A stretch of DNA of 64,000 nt from Vreelandella andesensis. GTDB lineage: Bacteria > Pseudomonadota > Gammaproteobacteria > Pseudomonadales > Halomonadaceae. The stretch's first letter is position 1. Each line of letters begins with the position of its first letter. The notes under the pieces were generated by a model. It saw nothing but the letters and a program-made list of their open reading frames with translations. It did no database searches and was not told where the DNA came from. Positions 16,265 to 25,008 of the stretch are shown piece by piece. Both the position numbers and the translations under genes were made by a program. The stretch spans positions 1 to 64,000 of the forward strand of contig NZ_RZHG01000028.1 in NCBI RefSeq assembly GCF_003989795.1, given 5' to 3'.

Positions 16265-16858
16265 ATGTTTAAGAAAATCAACTTACTCACTATTTCAACC
16301 GCTACGGCGCTTTCTTTGCTGTTATCTTTTTCTACGTTTGCGTATGAACTGGCTGTTGAGTCGGGAGATGGTTTGGCTGTTGAGTCGGGAGATGAGTTGG
16401 CTGTTGAATCGGGAGATGAGCTGTCTGTTGAGTCGGGGGATGAGTTAGCGGATGAAGCCTACAGCGAGACAGCAACAGGGATGGTTGAAATCGTTGTCCA
16501 AGCAATCTGCGATGGCGATAAAGAAAGGCACCTTGGAATGCATCAACGTAAAATTGAGTCAGATCGTTATTATGAGGAGAAATTTACGGCTTTCCATGAG
16601 GCATGTAACGATTCGGGTGTCGCGGAGATTGAAATAGAATCGGATTTCGACGATGCCGTCATGCAAGAGCAAAAGCGTCGGTATCTCATTAACGCAAACA
16701 TTATTATGGAAGATGGTGCTGTTTATACGACGTCGATTCGAGTGGCTTGGGGATCGATCCAGGGGCCAGAGGGTAGCGAACCCGTTGAGACGTGGAGATT
16801 GGATGGAATTAGCAGGGTACAAGTGCCCACCCTTAGTGAAGCCCTATCGAGAAATTAG
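16265..16858 (+). CDS. Exported protein with tandem octapeptide repeats, unknown function
   Basis: I do not recognise this 197-residue protein. The ATG at 16265 has GGGAAG nearby and gives a signal peptide (MFKKINLL... hydrophobic stretch ... FSTFAYE). The mature N-terminus consists of four copies of LAVESGDE-like octapeptides, very acidic, then a diverging fifth. The rest (from about residue 70) is a folded-looking acidic domain with one pair of cysteines (QAICDGDK and HEACNDSG), which could form a disulfide in the periplasm. It stands alone between dabA and hipA. An earlier in-frame ATG at 16235 would put a charged stretch before the signal and is less likely. Confidence 0.65.
   Translation: MFKKINLLTISTATALSLLLSFSTFAYELAVESGDGLAVESGDELAVESGDELSVESGDELADEAYSETATGMVEIVVQAICDGDKERHLGMHQRKIESDRYYEEKFTAFHEACNDSGVAEIEIESDFDDAVMQEQKRRYLINANIIMEDGAVYTTSIRVAWGSIQGPEGSEPVETWRLDGISRVQVPTLSEALSRN
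16349..16444 (+). repeat. Four 24-bp tandem repeats within the exported protein gene
   Basis: Units at 16349-16372, 16373-16396, 16397-16420 and 16421-16444 follow TTGGCTGTTGAGTCGGGAGAT plus one codon, with few substitutions. Each encodes one octapeptide. Such in-frame repeats can change copy number by slippage without breaking the frame. Confidence 0.92.
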
Positions 16859-17024
16859 ATTTCCTTCCTCTGTGTAGAAGACTTATTTGAGCGGTATGAT
16901 GCTCATTAATTCTTGGTCGCGATGTTTTTGTGCGTTAAAATGCTCACAAGTTATCGATTAAAAAATATTTGAGCAGTTTTTTGCGCACAAATGAATTATA
17001 TATAAATGACTTTTTATATATGCG

Positions 17025-17088
17025 GCTTGTGACATAAATAGCTTGTGACATAAATAGCTTGTTATGTGGATAGCTTGTTATGTGGGTG
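17025..17088. repeat. Four 16-bp tandem repeats at the hipA start, probable HipB operators
   Basis: Two identical units GCTTGTGACATAAATA (17025-17056) are followed by two units GCTTGTTATGTGGATA-like (17057-17088). The cores ACATAA and TTATGT are reverse complements, so the array also has inverted symmetry. It ends four bases before the hipA GTG, a position suited to an autoregulatory operator that could block both transcription and translation start. Confidence 0.8.
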
Positions 17089-17092
17089 ACGC

Positions 17093-18439
17093 GTGAAATT
17101 AACGATACAGGTTCATTTTGAACAAGCTTGGCATGATGCGGCTGAATTGTCGTTGCCCACTCCTGAGAAGGGTACTCGCGGGGTGTCTCGGCTGCGCTAT
17201 GCGTCCGACTATGCCGTCGAGTGGCTATTTCAAGACGACCTTCACGCCTGCAGTATGCAGTTACCCATCGAGCTAATGCTGACCCACGAATCACCACGCT
17301 GGTTCGGCTTCCTGGAAGATATTATGCCAGCCGGAGCTAGCCGCCGATTTTGGGTAAATTATCTGGGTCTTCACGATTTGCCAGTCGGACGACAAGATGC
17401 TGAGTTACTGGCGCGTGGCACTATTGCACCGGTAGGTAACTTACGTATCAAAGAATCAGTGCCTGACCTTTCCGCAAAGCCAGCTTTAGAGCAACGGCGC
17501 TTTCCGATGGAAAGTGTCGTAGAGCGTCAGGTGGACTTTTTAGAATATGCCCAGCAGATGGGGGCGGCCAGCGGTGGCGCCACAGGCGCTGGCGGCGAAG
17601 CACCAAAATTGCTGCTCAGGCTGACGAATGATGATCATGTTTGGATCGACACTTGGCAGGATGAGAACCACCGGCCAGATCTACCCATGCTGGTAAAATT
17701 TCCACGTGGTAGACGCTCAACTGACGATTGCGACATATTACGAGCTGAATATCATTATTATCAGGAGCTTGCTTCTCTTGGTGTCGATACGATTGATACT
17801 AAACAGATGCGTCTCATAGAGGGTGAGCGTTACCCGTCTCTGTGGTTACCCCGTTTCGATATGCAGTACCTCGACGGTAACTGGGTCCGCTATGGCCTGG
17901 AGTCGGTCTATTCCTTGGTAGGGGCAGCGCCTGGTACCTTTCTGCATCACGGGGACACACTTGGCAAGTTAATACGTTTGCTTAAGGTGCAGTATCGGGT
18001 GCAAGAACAAGGCGCGATGTTCGAGAGTGGTCTATTTGTTCTGGAGTGGGTTAAGCGTGATTTGTTGAATATCGCCTTCGGAAACTCTGATAACCATGGC
18101 CGTAATACGGCGCTATTGAAGCGCCCCGAAGGCATTGAGCTTGCCCCAGTGTATGACTTCGCTCCGATGAAGGCCGACCCCGAGGGCGTGACGCGAACGA
18201 CGCAGTGGGGGGCACCTTTGGAGGTTGGTGGTGAATATGATTGGCGAGCGATAGCCGACACATTGGCAGGCATCGTTGAACCTGAACGTATGATGATGGA
18301 GCTGCGTGCGCTTGCCGCGCGTCTTGAAGGTGTCGATGAGCGTTTGGCTGCCCGTGGGGTTCCGACTCGAATTCTTGATATGCCTGCGGTAGGCCTGCGC
18401 ACTGTTACTACTCGACTCACACGCTGGGGTTTGTTATGA
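17093..18439 (+). CDS. hipA: HipA-family serine/threonine kinase toxin
   Basis: This is the kinase toxin of a type II toxin-antitoxin system; family members phosphorylate targets such as glutamyl-tRNA synthetase and halt growth. The 448-residue product shows the glycine-rich nucleotide loop (GATGAGGEAPK), the catalytic NSDNHGRN loop (D333, N338) and the metal-binding YDFAP motif (D355). The start is a GTG directly after the 16-bp repeats, with only a weak ribosome site. It overlaps hipB by four bases. The order toxin then antitoxin is the reverse of E. coli hipBA. The AT-rich upstream DNA hints at acquisition by transfer. Confidence 0.88.
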   Translation: MKLTIQVHFEQAWHDAAELSLPTPEKGTRGVSRLRYASDYAVEWLFQDDLHACSMQLPIELMLTHESPRWFGFLEDIMPAGASRRFWVNYLGLHDLPVGRQDAELLARGTIAPVGNLRIKESVPDLSAKPALEQRRFPMESVVERQVDFLEYAQQMGAASGGATGAGGEAPKLLLRLTNDDHVWIDTWQDENHRPDLPMLVKFPRGRRSTDDCDILRAEYHYYQELASLGVDTIDTKQMRLIEGERYPSLWLPRFDMQYLDGNWVRYGLESVYSLVGAAPGTFLHHGDTLGKLIRLLKVQYRVQEQGAMFESGLFVLEWVKRDLLNIAFGNSDNHGRNTALLKRPEGIELAPVYDFAPMKADPEGVTRTTQWGAPLEVGGEYDWRAIADTLAGIVEPERMMMELRALAARLEGVDERLAARGVPTRILDMPAVGLRTVTTRLTRWGLL

Positions 18440-18741
18440 AACGACGCTATTCGGATGATCGCGAAGAGGCGTTGGTAGCTCTGCTGAAACGCTTCTATGC
18501 CGAAGAAATTACCGATGGAGAGTTATTGCGTGCGCTGCGTCGTGATGTGTTGGGTTTGAATCAGACCCGCTATGCCGCTTTGGTTGGCATCAGCCGGCGA
18601 ACCTTGTCAGATCTGGAAGGCGACAAAAATAATGTCACTTTAGACGTTAAAAACCGCGTATTCCGCCCACTAGGGTTGGAAGTGAGCTTGTTGCCGCGTA
18701 AGCGTTCCCTGTTGGAACAGATACTGGCGTTCAGCAAGTAA
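18436..18741 (+). CDS. hipB: HipB-like antitoxin, XRE-type DNA-binding protein
   Basis: The 101-residue product has a helix-turn-helix of the Cro/C1 type (LNQTRYAALVGISRRTLSDLEGDKNNVTLDV) in residues about 38-70 and a basic C-terminus. It starts in the hipA stop codon (ATGA), so the two are translated together. By analogy it neutralises HipA and represses the operon by binding upstream, most plausibly at the four tandem repeats. It lacks an obvious long unstructured C-terminal degradation tail. Confidence 0.85.
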   Translation: MKRRYSDDREEALVALLKRFYAEEITDGELLRALRRDVLGLNQTRYAALVGISRRTLSDLEGDKNNVTLDVKNRVFRPLGLEVSLLPRKRSLLEQILAFSK

Positions 18742-18771
18742 CTAGCGTCGAAGACGTATCGGGTAATAGCC

Positions 18772-20505
18772 CTAAACTTTAAGTACTTTTAACCCGTAAT
18801 TAAAGGGGTTGACGATTCCTTCTAGCTTGCCAATCTGGGTTATGTCGCCTTGGGAGATAACACTGCTGATGTTGGTCTCAGGGAAACGCAGGTTTTTAAC
18901 GATGTGAACCTGATTTGGCATGCCTCTAGCATCGATATCCATGACCCAGGCAAGAAAATTGCCCGAGTATTTTGCCAAGCACCCAATCGGGTAAAGTCCG
19001 TATGCTTGGATGTACTCTACTAACACTGTTTTGTCATAGGCCGCGTCTGCGTTACTGACAATGCGGTAAGCATTAAGGGGTGAGTGTGTGGGTTCTCCAT
19101 TACGTGAATGTAACAACTTATTGACTATTTTGATGACCGATATCAGACGAATTAGTTTGGAAAGCTGATTGCCGCGCCTCGATGCGGGATAGCCTGAGCC
19201 ATCTAGGCGCTCATTGGCGTTTTCAATCACATCTCGGCATGTGGGACTTGGCTCCCAGCCTAGCGTGTTTATTTTCTTTAGGAACTCTTCAACATGGCCG
19301 CTGAGGATTAACTTCTGTGCTGGGTTCATGTTTACCTTCAGCGAGGGCAGCTGTTCGCTTACTAATAGCGGCTTGCCAAGGGTGTGTAGCAATCCCCCCA
19401 ACATGGCTTCACGAACCTGAGGGTCATGTGGATCGCGGGAGAGTAGTAAATCAGCGAGTAGGCTTGTTACCTGAACAGCATGCCTAACCCAGTCGGGTTC
19501 TTCCCTCAGAGACGCCAAAGCAAAAAGAAACGCCTTGCGATCTTGTTCGATAAGATAGCGAAGCGTATCGACGCAATCATATAAAATCTCGCTAGGAAAT
19601 AAGTTGCGGTTTTTCATATACATAAGCGCTACTTGGAGTTGATGGGCGACATCCATCACCCCGCGCTGCATAGGCGACTGGCGAGCCTGTTTTTCGCGCT
19701 CTTGGGCTTCTCGCTGCAAAATTTTCTTCTCTTTAAGACCGGGAATGAAAAGGGAAGAGTGATATGCCAATTTATCGTTGGTCCCAGTACGGTAGGCAGC
19801 TTCTCGCTCGGACTCATTGACGAATTGAAATAACGTTTCAGCTTGTGATGTCGACAGACTGGTAAACTGGATGCCCACCGCCGCATAGCCATGATTACCA
19901 AATGGGCGTATGTGGCGGACGTTGCCCTCGGCAAAAAAGCTGTCGCCATTAGGAAACTCGAGTGTCACCCCAGGAATACTCTGGTCTAGACCGATTGCTA
20001 TGCTGTCAGCCAAGTCGATATCGACCATGCAACCACCAATCGATAAGTTACGTAAACGACCCGGCACATTAAGGTTATTTGAGTAAATTTCCAGGCTGAC
20101 CCGGGCTTGCATGCCCATGATAAAGGGAATGCGAACCGCCCCCCTATTTTCCTGAACAAATACTGATTCTGGAAGCTGACACTCCAGGCGATAATGCGTG
20201 CTGTCCGATTTATGCAGTTTTGCTGACACATTGCTGAGGCTGTATGTTTCTCGCTCAATGGCGTGAGCACCTTTCAATGCCTCTAAGTCGAAGTTTACGC
20301 TACCATGGGCAAAATAACGCTCAATGCCCAATCCTGCGTATTCGATTTCTAACACCATGTGCCCAGTACTCAGGTTCAGTTCTGCGACCTCCGCCGTTAA
20401 GGCATAGGGCATGTCTTTAGAATAAACCGACAGCTCGTTAGTATGCTTCAGCAACGAACGGATAATGCTGGCTGAAGGATTCTGGTGCTGGTCGGAAGAG
20501 GTCAT
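18772..20505 (-). CDS. PilZ-domain protein with degenerate HD-GYP domain
   Basis: The 577-residue cytoplasmic protein has a YcgR-like N-terminal region, then a PilZ domain whose c-di-GMP-binding residues are intact (RGAVR at 121-125, NLSIGG at 153-158), then an HD-GYP-like domain from about 280. In the latter the HD pair is HT (374-375), the HH before the DGxGYP motif is replaced (ANER, 430-433), and the downstream D of the family is not apparent, while DGSGYP (435-440) survives. The phosphodiesterase is thus probably inactive, and the protein likely acts as a c-di-GMP receptor. It is divergent from a GGDEF-EAL gene. Confidence 0.85.
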   Translation of the reverse strand: MTSSDQHQNPSASIIRSLLKHTNELSVYSKDMPYALTAEVAELNLSTGHMVLEIEYAGLGIERYFAHGSVNFDLEALKGAHAIERETYSLSNVSAKLHKSDSTHYRLECQLPESVFVQENRGAVRIPFIMGMQARVSLEIYSNNLNVPGRLRNLSIGGCMVDIDLADSIAIGLDQSIPGVTLEFPNGDSFFAEGNVRHIRPFGNHGYAAVGIQFTSLSTSQAETLFQFVNESEREAAYRTGTNDKLAYHSSLFIPGLKEKKILQREAQEREKQARQSPMQRGVMDVAHQLQVALMYMKNRNLFPSEILYDCVDTLRYLIEQDRKAFLFALASLREEPDWVRHAVQVTSLLADLLLSRDPHDPQVREAMLGGLLHTLGKPLLVSEQLPSLKVNMNPAQKLILSGHVEEFLKKINTLGWEPSPTCRDVIENANERLDGSGYPASRRGNQLSKLIRLISVIKIVNKLLHSRNGEPTHSPLNAYRIVSNADAAYDKTVLVEYIQAYGLYPIGCLAKYSGNFLAWVMDIDARGMPNQVHIVKNLRFPETNISSVISQGDITQIGKLEGIVNPFNYGLKVLKV

Positions 20506-20958
20506 CTGAGATACCTGCGCATTTGATATTAATAGTTATTTTCCAAGATCATGGGAAAAAAATCTGATTATAATCGTCGATAATATACAATTTAATTAGC
20601 AGAGCAATCACTTTCAATTCGATGCGTCTAGGTAGCCGATGCTTCTAGGTGGTAAGTGTTTCAAATCGGAGGCTTATGAATTACCTTACCCTTGCCCGTC
20701 AAGCTAGCAGCCCCTCAGTTTACCCGCCAGCACCATCGTTTTTGTATCAATACGTCTATGTCTAAAATAATTATGTCTAAAACATATAAGCCTAAAAGAT
20801 TTATGTTTAAAAAATCTATGTCTAGCAGGGTCATCAGTAGGTAATAGCGCCATTGAAAAGCCCCGTTGGCCTGCATACAAATTAAGAAGGTGCTACAGAA
20901 CTACTGACGCTATGTGATAAACGTTTAACTATCTTGCATATGATGGGGTGCTGGTGCA
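20506..20958. other. Intergenic region between two c-di-GMP genes, with tandem repeats
   Basis: About 450 bases between divergent genes, AT-rich in parts. It holds five 15-bp repeats at 20757-20831. No gene or clear promoter was identified in the rest. Confidence 0.6.
20757..20831. repeat. Five 15-bp tandem repeats (TATGTCTAAAA type)
   Basis: Units start at 20757, 20772, 20787, 20802 and 20817 in an exact 15-base period. All share TATGTCTAAAA or a close variant (third TAAGCCTAAAA, fourth TATGTTTAAAA, fifth TATGTCTAGCA). They lie about 130 bases upstream of the GGDEF-EAL gene and could be binding sites for a regulator. Confidence 0.85.
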
Positions 20959-23583
20959 TTGTCGCCTGCACTAGGGATGGTCCAACAAGCGGCTCAACTG
21001 TATGGAGAACCACGATTGTTTAATGAACTTTCGCTGATGGAGAGCCAGCATGAGGTGCATGAGCTAATTGCTCAGCAGGCGCCGCTTGGTTGCACTCTAG
21101 ATGCTATTGCCTGCTGGATTGAGGTCATGCTGCCTGATGCCATCGTCGCGTTTATGCGGTTTGATTCTGATCGTCAGTCTCTAAGTCTTTATCCCTGTCA
21201 ACGCTTTTCCGATCGCTATCACAAATTACTTCAGGGAGTGCCGATTGGGTTTGAATCGGGCTCTTTTGGTAATGCTGCTTACTTACGCCAGCAGGTAGTA
21301 ACTGAGAACATTGCCGTTGATCCTCGTTGGCAAACACTCCGCGATGAAGCTGAGAACGAAGGGCTTCGTGCGTGCTGGTCGAGCCCAGTAGTGACCGCCA
21401 CGGGAGAGCTATTAGGCACGTTCGGCACCTATTTTCGACATGCCTGTTGCCCTAGTGAAAAGAGTTTGCATCGGTTGCGTTTGGCGGCTGCGCTGGTGGC
21501 GTTGGCCATTGTTCGCGACCGCGATTCTTTTACGCATCGTAATTTGTCAGAGTGGCATCGGTCTCTGTTTGTGAACCATCCGGACGGTGTCTATGAACTT
21601 GACTTGGAAGGTCGTTTCCAACGCGGGAATACTGCCCTTTCACGCATTACGGGCTATTCGGAAACGGCGCTCATTGGCCAACACTTTAACGCGTTCGTAG
21701 AACCTGCTTGTCATGCGCATACCCAAGCGAGTTTTGATATTGCCAGGCAAGGGGGATCACGCCAGTATGAGACGACGGGCATCCATAGTGATGGCCACGC
21801 TTATTTTTTGGAAATCCTCAACTTTCCAGTGTCTGTCGATGGCGAAATTATTGGGGTTTATGGAATCTGCCGAGATATAACCCAACGTAAAAAAGAAGAG
21901 GCGTTACGCCGTTTGTTAGAACGCGGTATCCAGGCTACTCCCAATGGCATTGTTATGGCAGATGCGACTAAGCACGATATGCCGCTGGTCTATCTGAACG
22001 ACGCTTTCTGCCGAATGACGGGATACTCTTCTGAGGAAGTGTTGGGCCGTAACTGTCGGCTCTTGCAAGGAGTAGATACAGACTTAGGCTCTATTTCCAC
22101 CATGCGACAAGCGATTGCGGAGAGGCGGTGTGTGGATGTGACATTGCTTAATTACCGCAAGGATGGAACGCCCTTTTGGAACTTTTTGTCACTTAGCCCG
22201 ATGCTCGATGAAGCTGGAGTGTGTAGTCACTATATTGGTATTCAGCAAGACATTACAAAAACACGTGAGCAAGAGTCACAGCTCGCTTATCAGGCGACCC
22301 ATGATTTGCTGACTGGATTGCCTAACCGTACAGTACTGGATGAACGTTTAAACGAGGCTTTTGAGCTAGCCCAGCAGGCGCACACATCGGTTGGGATCAT
22401 GCACCTTGACCTTGATGGGTTCAAATCTATCAACGACGGACTTGGTCATCACATCGGTAATTTGTTGTTAATAGGCGTAGCAGAACGCCTACAACAGATT
22501 GTTGACCCAGGGGATACCGTTGCGCGGCTAACCGGTGACGAGTTTGCTATTTTGATGCCCAATCTGAAGGGGCATGTGGCGGGTGGCAACGTTGCCAATC
22601 GTATATTGAACGCATTAACAACCCCTTTCCAGATTCAAGGTCGGCCACTGCACATCAGTGCCAGCATTGGTATAGCCTGCAATGGTGGAGTTGTTGAGCA
22701 CGCTCACGAGCTGATGCAGCGCGCTGATCTCGCCATGGGGGACGCTAAACAGCAAGGTCGTAACACCTGGCACTGGTACAAGGGCGACGAACAGCGGGCT
22801 ACTGAAGAAGCAGTACGCTTGCGCCATGACCTGCATTACGCGCTGCAGCACGAGCAATTCGAACTTTACTATCAACCTATCGTAGACGCGGTAAGCGGAC
22901 GTACTCGGGGGCTTGAGGCATTGGTTCGATGGCATCACCCAGAGAGAGGGATGATATCACCAGGAGTCTTTATTCCGCTTGCTGAGCAAACGGGGCAGAT
23001 TATTCCATTAGGACGCTGGGTATTAATGCGTGCATGCCAAGATGCTGCAGTAATGCAAGCTGCAAATATGCGAATGGTGCCAGTGGCTGTCAATATTTCA
23101 TCACTACAATTTCGCCGAGAAGGCTTTATAGAAGATGTACTGCAAGTACTCGACGAGACGAAACTGCCTTCTGAGTTCCTTGAGTTAGAAGTCACCGAAA
23201 GCGTTTTATTAGATGGCGCTGAGAAAGCAATCGCTTTGATCAATCAGCTCAAGGACATTGGTATTCGTGTTGCTCTTGATGACTTTGGAACCGGCTTTTC
23301 TAGTTTGAGTTATTTGCGAGATTTACCTATTCATAAAATTAAGCTGGATCGTGCCTTTATCCAAGATATTGTCAGCGATCGCAACAATGCTGCCATCGTG
23401 CAAGGGGTTATTACCATGGCACATCATATGGGCTTAGTAGTTGTTGCTGAGGGTATTGAAGCGCCAGAGCAACAACAAGACCTAGTGCGTCGTTGCTGCG
23501 ATCTTCTTCAAGGTTTTCTGTTTGCTAGGCCTATGCCTAGAGACGCAATTTTATCCCTTCCTGATGTGCTGCCCAGCGAATAA
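20959..23583 (+). CDS. GAF-PAS-PAS-GGDEF-EAL c-di-GMP signalling protein
   Basis: The 874-residue product has no clear membrane segment. Domains in order: GAF (about 30-180), PAS (195-310), PAS with flavin-binding-like NCRLLQG (315-440, the LOV-type signature), GGDEF (about 450-610) and EAL (about 625-870). The cyclase signature reads TGDEF (525-529), not GGDEF, and no RxxD inhibitory site precedes it, so cyclase activity is doubtful. The EAL residues are intact (EALVR from 653, LEVTES, DDFGTG from 774, KLDR, EGIE), so it is probably a c-di-GMP phosphodiesterase. The start is uncertain: TTG at 20959 or ATG at 20980. Confidence 0.88.
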   Translation: MSPALGMVQQAAQLYGEPRLFNELSLMESQHEVHELIAQQAPLGCTLDAIACWIEVMLPDAIVAFMRFDSDRQSLSLYPCQRFSDRYHKLLQGVPIGFESGSFGNAAYLRQQVVTENIAVDPRWQTLRDEAENEGLRACWSSPVVTATGELLGTFGTYFRHACCPSEKSLHRLRLAAALVALAIVRDRDSFTHRNLSEWHRSLFVNHPDGVYELDLEGRFQRGNTALSRITGYSETALIGQHFNAFVEPACHAHTQASFDIARQGGSRQYETTGIHSDGHAYFLEILNFPVSVDGEIIGVYGICRDITQRKKEEALRRLLERGIQATPNGIVMADATKHDMPLVYLNDAFCRMTGYSSEEVLGRNCRLLQGVDTDLGSISTMRQAIAERRCVDVTLLNYRKDGTPFWNFLSLSPMLDEAGVCSHYIGIQQDITKTREQESQLAYQATHDLLTGLPNRTVLDERLNEAFELAQQAHTSVGIMHLDLDGFKSINDGLGHHIGNLLLIGVAERLQQIVDPGDTVARLTGDEFAILMPNLKGHVAGGNVANRILNALTTPFQIQGRPLHISASIGIACNGGVVEHAHELMQRADLAMGDAKQQGRNTWHWYKGDEQRATEEAVRLRHDLHYALQHEQFELYYQPIVDAVSGRTRGLEALVRWHHPERGMISPGVFIPLAEQTGQIIPLGRWVLMRACQDAAVMQAANMRMVPVAVNISSLQFRREGFIEDVLQVLDETKLPSEFLELEVTESVLLDGAEKAIALINQLKDIGIRVALDDFGTGFSSLSYLRDLPIHKIKLDRAFIQDIVSDRNNAAIVQGVITMAHHMGLVVVAEGIEAPEQQQDLVRRCCDLLQGFLFARPMPRDAILSLPDVLPSE

Positions 23584-23649
23584 ATGATTGATAGCAGTGG
23601 CAAGTAAATTCATTAACTAAAACGTGGGCCAGCGAGCTGCTCTGGCTCT

Positions 23650-23793
23650 ATGCCGCATTGGTTGGCGTTAGACGATAAATCTTATTTCCTTGCCCGAGGT
23701 GACGTCTACGTTCTCTGTACTGGAGTTTATGTTGCCTCCGCCAGAGAACATGCACATCAAGGCGGCGACTGGGTCAGAGCAGCTGGGCCTTGA
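23650..23793 (+). CDS. Possible small protein of 47 residues
   Basis: A short frame in the gap after the GGDEF-EAL gene reads as a plausible peptide (LDDKSYFLARGDVYVL..., ...HQGGDWV) and ends exactly where the convergent lipoprotein gene ends. There is no good ribosome site before the ATG. I do not recognise it. It may be a gene remnant or non-coding. Confidence 0.22.
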   Translation: MPHWLALDDKSYFLARGDVYVLCTGVYVASAREHAHQGGDWVRAAGP

Positions 23794-25008
23794 TTAGTAC
23801 CCGGTCATTTCTAAATAACCCACGCCAATCTGGTCTTGGCTGGGCGTATCTCGCACCACCACGTCACCTTCCCAATAGGGCACGGTGGTTGGCATCCAGC
23901 GGTTGGCGTGTCGCGCTTCTACGGTGAATTCAAGATTCGCCTCAGGAAGTGTTAACTGCCAACGGGTGGGAATATCCCTTTCTGCTACCTGCTCTGTGGT
24001 GAGAGGGGTAAGCACAATGCTGTCTCGACCGATCAGTTCGGTTTGGCCAGCCGCATTAAACAAGTGGGCAAAGCGGTAATCCGTACCGTTTTCACCGCCG
24101 CCGCGCAATCGGTATGCCATCAGTTTGCGGCCATCATCCAGGTGCAGTGAAAACCAGTCCCAACCTGTTTGTTCGGCGGTTAGTAATTGGCTGCTCCATT
24201 CTCGGTCTAGCCAACCACGGCCTTGCACCGTACGGGATTCGCCATTAAGCATCACGCTTCCTTCAATGCGTAAAAATGGCTGACTGTAGTAGTGAGACCC
24301 CTGACCCTGAATCGTTTTGGCATTGAATCCGTTTTCTCCATGCCACACCAGCGGGCCTTCCGCGTGAAGGGTGAGGTCGTAACCACTCCGTGCGTCGCCC
24401 TCACCGTGGTAAGCGCTTAACGAAAAACGTTCAAAGTTAGCATCTGGCGGACTTCTGAAAGACCAATCATCAATCCAGGCATGGAAAGGAGCCGCCACTA
24501 CGCCTGCTTGGCCCTGTTGTTCGGAACGTTGTTGAGGACGCTGTTCAGAACGTTGTTGAGAACGTTGCTGAGCCAATGGTTGAGCACTGTGGCTGCGGGC
24601 AAAGCGCTCGGCGGCAACGTGGGTGGCGTGCTGTGAGATGCCCAGATGAGCCATCCACACCTGATCTGCGGCCCAGGGGGTGAGGGCTGGTCGCTCTTGT
24701 GGTGGCATAAGGGCTTGCCGAAACAGTGTCCACTGCAGGCCTAACGGTTCTCCTTGGCTATCTTCAAGGTTTGCCGTGAGATACCACCATTCAATGCGGT
24801 AGTCGGGATGGGCTCCGTGGTCCTCTGGAAACATCAGCGGTGTGGAAGCATCGGCTTGAACGAACCCTTGTGATTCCGCGCCTAAGCCCGCAAAGCCATC
24901 TTGTGCTGTCTGTTGAGGCTGCGCGCTTTCTTGTGAATCACCACAGCCCGTCAACATAAGGCAGGCGGCTAAAATTGAAAGTGTTTTAAGCCAGCGTGGA
25001 AAGCTCAT
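23794..25008 (-). CDS. AttH-like lipoprotein of an ABC export system (CrtC-fold)
   Basis: The 404-residue product has a lipoprotein signal with lipobox LTGC (C22). The body matches the AttH/CrtC (hydroxyneurosporene synthase-like) family: RIEWWYLTANL near residue 70 and LDREWSSQLL and GWDWFSLHL further on. It is the last gene of a three-gene minus-strand operon and overlaps the permease by four bases. The protein is thus probably membrane-anchored and works with the ABC transporter, but its substrate is unknown. A run rich in Q, R and S (QRSQQRSEQRPQQRSEQQ, about residues 148-165) interrupts the domain and looks like a repeat expansion. Confidence 0.82.
   Translation of the reverse strand: MSFPRWLKTLSILAACLMLTGCGDSQESAQPQQTAQDGFAGLGAESQGFVQADASTPLMFPEDHGAHPDYRIEWWYLTANLEDSQGEPLGLQWTLFRQALMPPQERPALTPWAADQVWMAHLGISQHATHVAAERFARSHSAQPLAQQRSQQRSEQRPQQRSEQQGQAGVVAAPFHAWIDDWSFRSPPDANFERFSLSAYHGEGDARSGYDLTLHAEGPLVWHGENGFNAKTIQGQGSHYYSQPFLRIEGSVMLNGESRTVQGRGWLDREWSSQLLTAEQTGWDWFSLHLDDGRKLMAYRLRGGGENGTDYRFAHLFNAAGQTELIGRDSIVLTPLTTEQVAERDIPTRWQLTLPEANLEFTVEARHANRWMPTTVPYWEGDVVVRDTPSQDQIGVGYLEMTGY

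Noticed and set aside
16349..16444. CRISPR-like array
   Set aside because: The repeats are direct, have no spacers and are in frame in a coding sequence.
17947..18420. Long minus-strand open frame inside hipA
   Set aside because: It lies fully antisense to a well-supported gene and its translation is low in hydrophobic structure and rich in S and R, as expected for a shadow.
20757..20831. Plasmid-type origin iterons
   Set aside because: The 15-base units resemble iterons only in periodicity; no replication initiator gene or DnaA boxes are near.
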